A stretch of DNA of 17,349 nucleotides from Bacteroidales bacterium. GTDB lineage: Bacteria; Bacteroidota; Bacteroidia; Bacteroidales; UBA3663. The notes beneath the pieces were generated by a model that made no database searches, was not told the DNA's origin, and saw only the letters and a program-made list of their open reading frames with translations. This document shows positions 5,715 through 14,093 of the stretch, one piece after another. The stretch is from contig JAUNCV010000006.1 in the NCBI GenBank assembly GCA_030526445.1, positions 14,995-32,343 on the forward strand, read 5' to 3'. Position numbers and translations under genes: made by a program. How positions within the stretch are numbered: the stretch's first letter is position 1; every line of letters starts with the position of its first letter.

Positions 5715-7877
5715 ATGGCAAAAAACAATACCGCAAAGCTCTTAGAGCGCATTGTAGAGTGGTTTAATGTACACCCCAACAATTCTTATAATTACCTGCA
5801 AATCTCGCAGGAGTTAGGCATCTTTGGCCGAGCCAATCGTGCCGATGTTTACGAAATCCTTACGATACTTGAGCAGCAGGGCTTCCTTAAGGAGGTCTCT
5901 ACTGGCCGATATACTTTATCACAGCGTCAAGAGTCAGAGATGGAGGGCATCTTTGACCGTCGTCACAATGGCATCCATCAGGTAACTGTTGAGGGGCACG
6001 AATTGCCTTTCGTTGTGTTCGATGGCGATGATATGCAGGCCCTTACAGGCGACCGTGTACGTCTTCAGAAGATTCCTGGTGGCCGAAAGAAATTGCGTAG
6101 TGGCAAGACTTTAGGTGGCCCTCAGGCGCGTGTCACCGAAGTGGTTGAGCGTGTGCCTCATCGATATGTTGGCACATTGCAGAAGGGAGGCAAGTATGCA
6201 TTTGTCATTCCTGATAACCATTCGCTCGACAAGGATATCTATATCCCCAATGAGATTTTGGGCAAGGCTAAAGATGGCGACAAAGTAGTGGTTGACATTG
6301 AGCGTTGGCCTGCTTTCTCAAAGAACCCTATTGGCCGCATTACAGATGTTTTGGGCCAGAAGGGTGAGAACAATGCCGAGATGCATGCTATTCTGGCCGA
6401 ATATGGTTTGCCTTACAAGTATCCACAAAATGTGGTGAAGGCAGCAAACCGTATTCCTGATGGCTGTACACCAGAGGAGATTGCCCGCCGAGAAGACTTG
6501 CGCGAGGTTGTGACCTTTACCATCGATCCTGCCGATGCAAAGGACTTTGACGATGCTCTCTCGCTTCGCAAGCTTAAGAATGGCAACTGGGAGGCTGGCG
6601 TGCATATTGCCGATGTGACCCATTATGTAACTCCCGATAGTGTGATTGACAAGGAGGCCTTCAGTCGTGCGACTTCGGTTTATCTGGTCGATCGCACCAT
6701 TCCAATGCTCCCCGAGCGTCTGTGCAATGAGCTTTGTTCGCTCCGTCAGGACGAAGAGAAACTCACCTATAGTGTGCTCTTTGAAATGGACGATGATGCC
6801 AATGTGCTCAAGCATCGTATTGTGAAGGCTTGCATTCGCAGCAATCGTCGTTTTACCTACGAGGAGGCTCAGAGCATCATCGAGACTGGTCAGGGCGACT
6901 ATGCCGCTGAGGTGCTGCAGCTTGACCGTCTGGCCAAGCAGTTGCGTGCCCGTCGTTTTGCCGAGGGTGCCATTGCTTTTGATCGTGCCGAGGTTAAGTT
7001 TGTGCTCGATGAAAAGGGCAAACCTGTCGATGTCTATTTCAAGGTGTCAAAGGATGCCAACAAGCTTGTCGAGGAGTTTATGCTTTTGGCCAACCGCACT
7101 GTTGCCGAAGCAATAGGCAAGGTCGATGGCCCAAAGAAGGGCAAGGGTGCCAAGAAGCCAAAGACCTTTGTGTATCGTGTGCATGATGTGCCGATGCCAG
7201 AGAAACTGGAGGGTTTGGCCAATATGGCAGCTCGCTTCGGCCACAAGTTCATTGCAACAGGCAATAACCGCACCATCAGCCAGGGTATCAATAAGCTTAT
7301 GGCCGAAGTGCATGACAAGCCCGAAGAGAACTTGCTCTCAACACTTGCTATCCGCACGCAGGCCAAGGCCGTTTATACTACCGAGAACATAGGCCACTAT
7401 GGACTTGCCTTCGACTATTATACACACTTCACTTCGCCCATCCGTCGTTATCCAGACTGTATGGTACATCGCTTGCTCGACCGATACATCAACAATGCGG
7501 GCCGAAGCGTGCCTCGTGAGCAGTATGAAGAGTATTGCAAGCACAGTTCGGATATGGAGCAGCTGGCAGCATCGGCCGAACGTGCTTCAATCAAATACAA
7601 GCAGGCAGAATTCCTGAAAGATCGCCTCGGTATGGTGTTCGATGGTGTGGTATCGGGCGTCTCAGAGTGGGGCATCTATGTTGAAATTGAGTCGAACAAG
7701 TGCGAGGGACTCGTTCCTGTGCGCGATATGAAGGATGATCACTACATCTTCGACGAAAAGAACTATTGCCTCATTGGCCGACGCACACATAAGCGCTACA
7801 CCTTGGGCGATAAACTCAAGATTCAGGTAGCAGCAGTTAATATGGAGCGTAGAACCATTGACTTTACGCTCGCCTAA
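5715..7877 (+). CDS. rnr: Ribonuclease R (RNase II/R family 3'-5' exoribonuclease)
   Basis: This 720-residue cytoplasmic enzyme degrades structured RNA from the 3' end. Domains in order are an N-terminal winged-helix RNase R segment (about 5-68), two cold-shock domains (about 75-130 and 145-215), the RNB catalytic domain (about 258-590) and a C-terminal S1 domain (about 638-719). The active-site loop TIDPADAKDFDDA shows the metal-binding aspartates D271, D277, D279 and D280. HFTSPIRRYPD (571-581) is the conserved RNB closing motif. Length is typical for Bacteroidota (about 710-720). It lies 66 nt after gldH with no terminator, so it may belong to the rny transcript; its own leader has TACTAACC (5670-5677). 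The lysine-rich insert GPKKGKGAKKPK (472-483) lies within the RNB domain. Confidence 0.97.
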   Translation: MAKNNTAKLLERIVEWFNVHPNNSYNYLQISQELGIFGRANRADVYEILTILEQQGFLKEVSTGRYTLSQRQESEMEGIFDRRHNGIHQVTVEGHELPFVVFDGDDMQALTGDRVRLQKIPGGRKKLRSGKTLGGPQARVTEVVERVPHRYVGTLQKGGKYAFVIPDNHSLDKDIYIPNEILGKAKDGDKVVVDIERWPAFSKNPIGRITDVLGQKGENNAEMHAILAEYGLPYKYPQNVVKAANRIPDGCTPEEIARREDLREVVTFTIDPADAKDFDDALSLRKLKNGNWEAGVHIADVTHYVTPDSVIDKEAFSRATSVYLVDRTIPMLPERLCNELCSLRQDEEKLTYSVLFEMDDDANVLKHRIVKACIRSNRRFTYEEAQSIIETGQGDYAAEVLQLDRLAKQLRARRFAEGAIAFDRAEVKFVLDEKGKPVDVYFKVSKDANKLVEEFMLLANRTVAEAIGKVDGPKKGKGAKKPKTFVYRVHDVPMPEKLEGLANMAARFGHKFIATGNNRTISQGINKLMAEVHDKPEENLLSTLAIRTQAKAVYTTENIGHYGLAFDYYTHFTSPIRRYPDCMVHRLLDRYINNAGRSVPREQYEEYCKHSSDMEQLAASAERASIKYKQAEFLKDRLGMVFDGVVSGVSEWGIYVEIESNKCEGLVPVRDMKDDHYIFDEKNYCLIGRRTHKRYTLGDKLKIQVAAVNMERRTIDFTLA

Positions 7878-7891
7878 CACGCTAACACATT

Positions 7892-7906
7892 TATATATAC
7901 TAACGC
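7892..7906 (+). repeat. 15-nt direct repeat, copy 1 (HTCS leader)
   Basis: TATATATACTAACGC in the 45-nt leader of the hybrid regulator gene is identical to 12146-12160, just beyond that gene's 3' end. The two copies bracket the 4-kb gene. The TACTAAC part recurs in other leaders of the window. Confidence 0.6.
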
Positions 7907-7922
7907 ATACTTTATTAACGCT

Positions 7923-10900
7923 ATGAGTAAACTCAGGGGTTTATTGCTAACCCTCGTCTTTATACTCTCTAACCATGGTCTTTGGGCACAGTCAAGTTGG
8001 TTGTTTGGCACCGATTATGACATGCCCAATAGCCTTGTGAACGATATCACCATCGGAGCCAACCACATGGTGTGGGTGGCTACCGAAGATGGTTTGTGCA
8101 AATATGATGGCTATCAGTTCACAACCTATCGCCATGAACCGGGAAATCCCAACTCAATACAGGCCAACTATGTGCGTCGCGTCTATTGCGACAAGGCTGG
8201 TCATCTTCTTGTCGGCACTCGTAGCGGTTTGCAGGTTTATCGTCCAGAAACAGATAACTTCTCACTCTTGGCCCGTTTTGAGGATGGAAGCCTCACCAAG
8301 GGCGATGTGACAGGCTTTCTGGAGCGAAAGGATGGTGAGCTCTGGATGAGTGGAAATTCAACCTGTGGTGTGCGTTTCGATGAAAATGATACCCCCATAC
8401 TCTATAAAACTCCTCTTACCGATATAATTGACTATACCGAAGATATTGTAGAAGACTCTTTGGGTTATGTTTGGGTGAGCCGACGCTTGCAGGAACTCTA
8501 TCGCATGAATGTGGATGGAGAGGTAGAGTGCATTCGTCACAATGGAGCCGATGTGGCAGCCAATAACCTTTTCGGTGGTGCCGATGGTAATGTCTATATA
8601 GGCATGAACTGGCTTGGCCTGCATCGTTATAACAACAAGACACAGCAGATTGAGAAGGTGAGCGATACCAACTGTCTGGTGCGCGAAATGGGCCATTTGC
8701 ATGATGGCCGCATGTTTGTGGCTACCGACAATGTTGGTCTCATGATTTTTGATTATGCAACCCAGCAACTCACACCGTTCGAGTACCGAAGTGAGGTGCT
8801 TGACCCTCATACTCAAAAAGTGCATGCAGCCTGTGAAGACGAAGACAACAATATGTGGCTGGCCATCTATCAGCAAGGTGTGCTTCTTGTGCCCGAAGAT
8901 GAGACCCCATTCCGCCTCATAGGTTCGCGAAGCCGAGAGTATAACATCATTGGCGACAAGTGCGTCACCTCTATGATTTTTGACCACGATCATGTGCTTT
9001 GGGTCACTACCGACAATGGCGGTCTGTATGCCATTTCGCTCGATGGAAAACAGTTGGCACATTTTGATTGCCATGGTCCGCGTGCCACTTCTCCTTTTGC
9101 TTTGCTCAGCATTTTCGAAGACTCGAAACATCGCCTCTGGTATGGCTCTTACAACCAGGGCTATGGTTGGGTTGACCGAAAGACAGGCATATTCCGCACG
9201 CTCGATGTTGCGGGTGTGCGCAAGGAGTCGGCTGAGATATATCGCTTCATCGAGGACAAGCATAACCGAATCTGGGCTGCTTCGATGGGTACAGGTGTGC
9301 TTATGTTCGATGAAGAGACATTGACCATGTCGCCTGCCGTGCATTCAGACTCTTGCCGATGGAACACTTGTCTCATTTATGACGAACCTCGTAATCAGGT
9401 TTATGTGGGCTCATATAATGGCCTGACCATCGTCAATGCCGAAGATCCGGAAAACAATCCTCGCCAGTTCCTTCCAACCGATATTGTGTTCGATATTCTG
9501 CAGCTCGATGCCAACACCCTTTGTCTCTGTACAGGCGACGGCATTGTGCTCTTTGACCTAAATACGTTTGCCCAAACCCGATACAATGAGGCCGATGGTC
9601 TCCTTTCGGGCAACTATTACTCAGCTTTGGCCGATAATATGGGTCATGTGTGGCTGGGTAGCAACGTGGGTCTCACTTGCTTTGACCTGAAGCGTCATGT
9701 ATCAACCAACTATTCGGTCTTTGATGGTTTGCAAAGCAATGAGTTTGCCAAAAATGCCAAAGCAGCGTGTCACAACGGCAATCTTTGTTTTGGTGGCTCG
9801 GGTGGCATCACTTGGTTCAATCCTGCCGAGATTTCGCGCAAGCAGCAAGAGTGTGAGGCTCGCATCGTAGATGTTGTGGCTGGTGGTGACCCTGCCATGG
9901 GTGTAAACGAGTTTCAGCATGATGACAATACGCTGGTCATTTCAATGGGCCTTTTGCCTATTATGCAGAATCGTCGTGCCATCTTTGCCTATCGTCTTGA
10001 TGGCGATAGCTGGACCTATCTGCCCATGGGTAGCAATACAGTTTCGCTCAGCCACCTCACATCGGGCAGTCATACTTTCATCTACAAGGCGCTTCTCAAT
10101 GGTGTTGAGAGCGAAATAAAGCAGTTCTCCTTCAGCATTCTGTATCCTTGGTACTACCGCTGGTGGGCATGGCTCTTGTGGAGTGCCATTGCTTTGGCTA
10201 TTGTTGCTTATGGCATTCATCGCTTGCGTAAACGCAAGGCAGAGAAGCATCGTCTGGTGCAAGAAAAGCACCTGCAGGCTATCAATGAGGCCAAAATGCA
10301 GTTCTTCACCAATATGGCTCATGAGATTCGCACCCCAATGACCCTCATTGTAGGTCCTCTCATGAAACTGATGAAGCAAGACGAAGACCCATCGCGCCAG
10401 CACTCTTACCAGCGCATTTTGCGTAATAGCAACCGCATTCTTTCGCTCATGAACCAGCTGCTCGATGTGCGCAAACTTGAGAATAGCCAGATGGACCTTC
10501 GTTGTGAGTTGCTTGACATGGGTGCATTTACCGCAGACTTCTGCCAGTCGTTCGACGATGTGGCCTCCTTGCGCCAGCTTTCGCTCACCGTCGAGAATCA
10601 TTTGCCTCAGGGCATGACGGCGTGGATTGACAAGCAGCATTATGAGAAGATTCTGAGCAATCTGCTCTCGAACGCTATGAAGTTCACTCCCGAGGGCGGC
10701 AGCATCCTTGTGCAGATGGAGCGTGATGATGCCTCAGAACGCTATCCAGAGGGCTCTGTACGCGTTCTTGTGACCGATACAGGCTCAGGTGTCCCAGAAG
10801 AGGCTAAGGCCTATATTTTCGAGCGTTTCTATCAGGATAAGAATGGCCGAACCAGTCATGTGGGCACAGGCATTGGCCTCTACCTTACGCGCGAGTTGAT

Positions 10901-11927
10901 GGAGTTGCATCAAGGTCTGATTTCGGTCGTTGACAATCCGGCAGGCAAGGGCTCACAATTCATTCTCACCTTCCCATTGGGCGATAAGCATCTGCAGCCC
11001 GAACAGAAACTTTCGGCCGAAGAGGTAGTGACTGAGTGCGATAGCCACATGGCGCCTCAGAATATTGCCAAGGCCATTCTTTCGACCCCTGCTAAGGCTG
11101 AGAAGGTGCGTCGCACTTCGCACAAGCAAAAGACCATTCTTTTGCTCGAAGATGAAGATGAGGTTCGTGACTATCTGGTACAAGACCTCTCGCAGTATCA
11201 TAAGGTATATACAGCCGCTAATGGTGTTCTGGGCCTTGCCGAACTGGGTAAACACATGCCCGATATCATTATCACCGATGTCATGATGCCTGAGATGGAT
11301 GGCATTGAGTTTGTGGAGCGTGTGCGCAAGGATCCTCGCTACAACCAGGTGCGTATCATCATGCTCACGGCCAAGATTCGTGACGATGAGAAGATTGAGG
11401 GCATTGAAACCGGTGCCGATGCTTATATCACCAAGCCTTATAACATTGATGTGCTCTTTGCTACCATCGATAATCTGCTCACTTCGCAAGAGCGTGTTCG
11501 TTCGGCTCATAATGTGCAGCCTGTGGGCGCAGAGCAGGTTGAGACTCCAGGTGTCGTTGATCATGATGCCGTACTTCTCGAAAAGGTGGCACGTATCATC
11601 AATCGTGAGATAGGCAATTCGCACCTCACAACCGAGGCCATTGCTCAGGAAGTGGGCATGAGCCGTGTGCATTTGTTCCGAAAGATCAAAGACCTTACAG
11701 GCAAGTCGCCAAGTGTATATCTTCGCAGCATTCGCCTCTCAAAGGCAGCCGAGATTCTTGCTAACAGCGAATCGACCATGAGCGAAGTTGCTCTTGCTGT
11801 GGGCTTCGAGAATCAGGGAGCCTTCTCTTCTGCCTTCAAGGACCAGTTCGGTATGAGTCCAAGCCAGTATAAGCAGCTCAAGCGCGAAGAGCCTGCTTAC
11901 AATGGCAATCCTATTGTAAAAGAGTAA
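7923..11927 (+). CDS. Hybrid two-component system sensor kinase/response regulator (HTCS)
   Basis: This 1334-residue inner-membrane protein senses a periplasmic ligand, usually a glycan fragment, and activates nearby susCD genes. Order: signal peptide (1-22, ending GLWAQ); a periplasmic sensor with about 14 propeller strands of the Reg_prop type (VWVATEDGLCKYDG at about 42 through LCFGGSGGITWF at about 620), enough for two seven-bladed propellers; a Y_Y_Y domain (about 670-738); a membrane helix (about 747-768, flanked by YPWYYRWW and RLRKRK); and a HisKA domain with H800 in MAHEIRTP. The ATPase domain follows, with N917 (LLSNAMKFTP), DTGSGVP and GTGIGLYL. The receiver (about 1070-1190) has acidic E1076-D1079 and phospho-acceptor D1119 (ITDVMMPEMDG). 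A C-terminal AraC-type HTH (about 1220-1325) closes the chain. All key residues are present, so it looks intact. It begins 45 nt after rnr and converges on susD-susC, its probable target. Confidence 0.96.
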   Translation: MSKLRGLLLTLVFILSNHGLWAQSSWLFGTDYDMPNSLVNDITIGANHMVWVATEDGLCKYDGYQFTTYRHEPGNPNSIQANYVRRVYCDKAGHLLVGTRSGLQVYRPETDNFSLLARFEDGSLTKGDVTGFLERKDGELWMSGNSTCGVRFDENDTPILYKTPLTDIIDYTEDIVEDSLGYVWVSRRLQELYRMNVDGEVECIRHNGADVAANNLFGGADGNVYIGMNWLGLHRYNNKTQQIEKVSDTNCLVREMGHLHDGRMFVATDNVGLMIFDYATQQLTPFEYRSEVLDPHTQKVHAACEDEDNNMWLAIYQQGVLLVPEDETPFRLIGSRSREYNIIGDKCVTSMIFDHDHVLWVTTDNGGLYAISLDGKQLAHFDCHGPRATSPFALLSIFEDSKHRLWYGSYNQGYGWVDRKTGIFRTLDVAGVRKESAEIYRFIEDKHNRIWAASMGTGVLMFDEETLTMSPAVHSDSCRWNTCLIYDEPRNQVYVGSYNGLTIVNAEDPENNPRQFLPTDIVFDILQLDANTLCLCTGDGIVLFDLNTFAQTRYNEADGLLSGNYYSALADNMGHVWLGSNVGLTCFDLKRHVSTNYSVFDGLQSNEFAKNAKAACHNGNLCFGGSGGITWFNPAEISRKQQECEARIVDVVAGGDPAMGVNEFQHDDNTLVISMGLLPIMQNRRAIFAYRLDGDSWTYLPMGSNTVSLSHLTSGSHTFIYKALLNGVESEIKQFSFSILYPWYYRWWAWLLWSAIALAIVAYGIHRLRKRKAEKHRLVQEKHLQAINEAKMQFFTNMAHEIRTPMTLIVGPLMKLMKQDEDPSRQHSYQRILRNSNRILSLMNQLLDVRKLENSQMDLRCELLDMGAFTADFCQSFDDVASLRQLSLTVENHLPQGMTAWIDKQHYEKILSNLLSNAMKFTPEGGSILVQMERDDASERYPEGSVRVLVTDTGSGVPEEAKAYIFERFYQDKNGRTSHVGTGIGLYLTRELMELHQGLISVVDNPAGKGSQFILTFPLGDKHLQPEQKLSAEEVVTECDSHMAPQNIAKAILSTPAKAEKVRRTSHKQKTILLLEDEDEVRDYLVQDLSQYHKVYTAANGVLGLAELGKHMPDIIITDVMMPEMDGIEFVERVRKDPRYNQVRIIMLTAKIRDDEKIEGIETGADAYITKPYNIDVLFATIDNLLTSQERVRSAHNVQPVGAEQVETPGVVDHDAVLLEKVARIINREIGNSHLTTEAIAQEVGMSRVHLFRKIKDLTGKSPSVYLRSIRLSKAAEILANSESTMSEVALAVGFENQGAFSSAFKDQFGMSPSQYKQLKREEPAYNGNPIVKE

Positions 11928-12001
11928 GCAAATGGGCCTGTGGTTATCTGAAAACAGGTCATAGCGTCTTTGTTTTTTATCGTTCGAAATATAGTCTCTT
12001 T

Positions 12002-12095
12002 TTAGGCTTAACTTAAGACGAGGCTTGGTCATAACTTAAGACCGGCTTTGATCATAAGTTAAGCCTAACTTTTGTCTTAAGATAAGTCCTAGAAC
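12002..12095. repeat. CTTAAG-rich degenerate tandem repeat with 14-bp inverted repeat
   Basis: TTAGGCTTAACTTA (12002-12015) and TAAGTTAAGCCTAA (12055-12068) are exact inverse copies. Between them, TAACTTAAGAC occurs twice (12009-12019 and 12032-12042). Degenerate units of about 22 nt start with GGCTT at 12005, 12022 and 12044. GGTC 12027-12030 can pair with GACC 12040-12043 inside the large loop. An inverted GTCTTAAGATAAG follows at 12074-12086. The element is AT-rich, lies between convergent genes and belongs to no family I can name. Confidence 0.7.
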
Positions 12096-12136
12096 AAAAA
12101 AGTGTCCGGTGCTCTTCCTCACGGAGAGCGCCGGAC
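12096..12136 (-). terminator. Rho-independent terminator of the susC-susD operon
   Basis: A 12-bp stem (12104-12115 with 12125-12136, one G-T wobble, 9-nt loop; arms GTCCGGTGCTCT and AGAGCGCCGGAC) is followed on the minus strand by AC and then six T (A12096-12101 on the plus strand). It lies 116 nt after the susD stop. On the plus strand no T-run follows, so it serves the minus strand. Confidence 0.85.
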
Positions 12137-12145
12137 TCTGAATAA

Positions 12146-12160
12146 TATATATACTAACGC
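12146..12160 (+). repeat. 15-nt direct repeat, copy 2 (beyond HTCS 3' end)
   Basis: TATATATACTAACGC is identical to 7892-7906. Here it precedes no gene on the plus strand; only a hairpin terminator follows, about 25 nt later. Confidence 0.6.
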
Positions 12161-12182
12161 TAATATCGTTTTGTGTTGGGTT

Positions 12183-12224
12183 GGAAAAGTCTCGGCCCGA
12201 AGACCGAGACTTCCTGAGTTTTTT
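12183..12224 (+). terminator. Hairpin terminator in the convergent gap
   Basis: AAGTCTCGG (12187-12195) pairs perfectly with CCGAGACTT (12204-12212). GG 12183-12184 adds two pairs with CC 12213-12214 across an AA bulge. Four nt later comes T6 (12219-12224). It would stop plus-strand transcription coming from the HTCS gene. On the minus strand it gives only a four-T run, so it may slow susCD transcripts weakly. Confidence 0.7.
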
Positions 12225-12251
12225 ATTGATTAGATTTTTGATGTCTAATTG

Positions 12252-14072
12252 TTAGAAACCTGGGTTCTGCTTCAGGTTAGGATTCTGATCGAGAGCAGAA
12301 GAAGGATAAGGGAAGAGGTTGTGAACACCCTCCTTGAAACCTACCTCGAAGCCAGCGTCCTTAGCCTCGTGAGTGTGAACAATGTAGAAGCGGCTATTGC
12401 TCTCAGAGCCATGCTGCCATACTACAGTGCCATCTTCACCCTTAGGTGCACGATACAACTTATCGAATACGTGAGGAACAGCAGAACCAGCCTTAGCCAA
12501 GCGAGCCTTGCCCTCTGCATCGTTCCAGCGAAGAATATCCTGGAAGCGGCAGCCCTCGAACCACATCTCGAAGAGTTTCTCGTTCTTCAACTCGTCCATA
12601 GTAGCAGAAGTACTGCGGTGAGCTGAACCTGCACGATCCTGAATCTTGTTGAGGTAGGTCAATGCCTCTGCGCTTGCACCAGTCTGAATACAGCACTCAG
12701 CATAGTTGAGGAGAACCTCAGCGTAACGCATCACGATGATATTGTTCAAACGAAGGTTACCACCATGAGAACCACCGCCATCGGTCATATCAGTGCCACG
12801 AGCGATGTGCTTGAGAGGCATCCAGAATGAGTTGCCATAAAGACCCTGGTCAAGGTTGCTGATACCAACATCCTTGCTGGTCTTGCGAGCCTCGTAGGTC
12901 ATTGCATCAACAGCGGCATTGTCATATTTGAAACCAATGGCACGAGCCTCCTCGCCGAGGTAGAGAGCCTCCTCAATATTGATGATAGTAGCTTTGCGAC
13001 GATATGAGTCACCATCGTTAGCCTGGAAGGCTTCGCCATACCACTCTGGGATACCAATAGAGCCCCAACCACCAATGTGGCCATTGTAGGTTTGCATTGG
13101 GCTGGCAGCCAAGTTACCTTCGCGCCAGCAGAAGCAGTTAGCCTCCATCCAGGTTGAGTGATGGTAAGCACCCAAACCAGTGCCGAAGCCCCAAGAGCCT
13201 ACAGATGAGCTATATTCCATATTCATCTCGAAGATCTTCTCCTCGCAGCAGTCACCTTCTACGTGGAAGAGGTTAGCAAACTGATCACCAGGAACGAGAT
13301 CGTAGTTGTTCGAGTCAATGACCTTCTTCAAAGCGGTCTTAGCGCCAGAATAGTCACCTGCAAACATGAGAGCCTTACCAGCGAGAGCGTTAGCAAAACC
13401 GGTGGTTACGCGAATGGCACCATTTTTATCGGTCTTACCGTTACGGGTGGTCAGGTTAGGAATAGCAGCTTCGCACTCTGCAGCAACCCACTTGTAGTAC
13501 TCCTGCTGGGTCATCTCACTGTTCGAAGGAAGTGCATCGGCAGGAAGCAAGCCATCAACGAAAGGAGGCTGGCCCCAGTAGCATGCCAAGAGGAAGTAGT
13601 CGAATGCACGAAGAACACGTGCCTCGGCAGCTGCCTGCTTCATGAACTGTGTAGCGCCCTCTTTACCATCGAAGTAGTTGAGAACGAGGTTGCAGTAGAA
13701 TACTGAAGAGTAGAGACCCTTGTAGAGACAGTCAATAGCCTCAGGGGTGTGCTTGTAGCGGAACTCATCAACTGTACCACCAAACTCGTGGTCACCATAG
13801 TTACCACCGGCATAGTTTACATCGTCACCAGCATGGTTAGCAAGAACCTTAGCAGGAGTATAGATGCCAGGACCGAAAGTGGTACGACCGAAGGTCTGGA
13901 TAGTGAAGTATTCATATGCGGTGGCAAGTGCCTTCTCGCAGTCAGCGTCGGTCTTGTAGAAGTTCTCGGTCGAGATTACGCCCTGCTGCTCAATGTCAAG
14001 CTGATCTTCGCATGCAGTGAATGCAAATACGCCTGATGTGAGAGCGACCAACGAATATAATGTCTTTTTCAT
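12252..14072 (-). CDS. susD: SusD/RagB family outer-membrane nutrient-binding lipoprotein
   Basis: This 606-residue surface lipoprotein forms the lid on the SusC channel and binds the incoming glycan or peptide. The signal peptide MKKTLYSLVALTSGVFAF ends in a lipobox with lipidated C21 (FTAC). The mature start CEDQLDIEQQGVISTENFYK is typical of SusD N-termini. Helical TPR-like segments are visible, for example ANALAGKALMFAGDYSGAKT and MRYAEVLLNYAECC. The family motif KNEKLFEMWFEGCRFQDILRW lies near residue 500, and the end, LFPYPSSALDQNPNLKQNPGF, is the standard SusD closing. The gene starts 21 nt after susC, in one operon, and ends towards the convergent HTCS gene. The sequence does not reveal the ligand. 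The symbol denotes family, not the starch system. Confidence 0.95.
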   Translation of the reverse strand: MKKTLYSLVALTSGVFAFTACEDQLDIEQQGVISTENFYKTDADCEKALATAYEYFTIQTFGRTTFGPGIYTPAKVLANHAGDDVNYAGGNYGDHEFGGTVDEFRYKHTPEAIDCLYKGLYSSVFYCNLVLNYFDGKEGATQFMKQAAAEARVLRAFDYFLLACYWGQPPFVDGLLPADALPSNSEMTQQEYYKWVAAECEAAIPNLTTRNGKTDKNGAIRVTTGFANALAGKALMFAGDYSGAKTALKKVIDSNNYDLVPGDQFANLFHVEGDCCEEKIFEMNMEYSSSVGSWGFGTGLGAYHHSTWMEANCFCWREGNLAASPMQTYNGHIGGWGSIGIPEWYGEAFQANDGDSYRRKATIINIEEALYLGEEARAIGFKYDNAAVDAMTYEARKTSKDVGISNLDQGLYGNSFWMPLKHIARGTDMTDGGGSHGGNLRLNNIIVMRYAEVLLNYAECCIQTGASAEALTYLNKIQDRAGSAHRSTSATMDELKNEKLFEMWFEGCRFQDILRWNDAEGKARLAKAGSAVPHVFDKLYRAPKGEDGTVVWQHGSESNSRFYIVHTHEAKDAGFEVGFKEGVHNLFPYPSSALDQNPNLKQNPGF

Positions 14073-14093
14073 ATTCTTGTCAGTTTTTACGAA

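Larger units (their letters stand above)
11928..12251. other. 324-bp gene-free gap between convergent HTCS and susD
   Basis: I see no coding region here. From left to right the gap holds a weak hairpin just after the HTCS stop (GGCCTGT 11935-11941 with ACAGGTC 11954-11960, T-run 11972-11977 too far for a good terminator), a CTTAAG-rich repeat element (12002-12095), a strong minus-strand terminator (12096-12136), a copy of the 15-nt repeat (12146-12160) and a hairpin with a T6 tail (12183-12224). The last 27 nt before the susD stop are AT-rich and featureless. Confidence 0.8.

Noticed and set aside
11935..11977. Hairpin after the HTCS stop as its terminator
   Set aside because: The stem is weak (7 bp with a wobble) and the T-run begins 12 nt after it. 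The hairpin at 12183-12224 is a better plus-strand stop.
12249..12626. Plus-strand open frame opposite the 3' end of susD
   Set aside because: It is a shadow of susD, whose reading frame shows full family motifs and a proper SusD C-terminus. No independent signal supports the plus strand.
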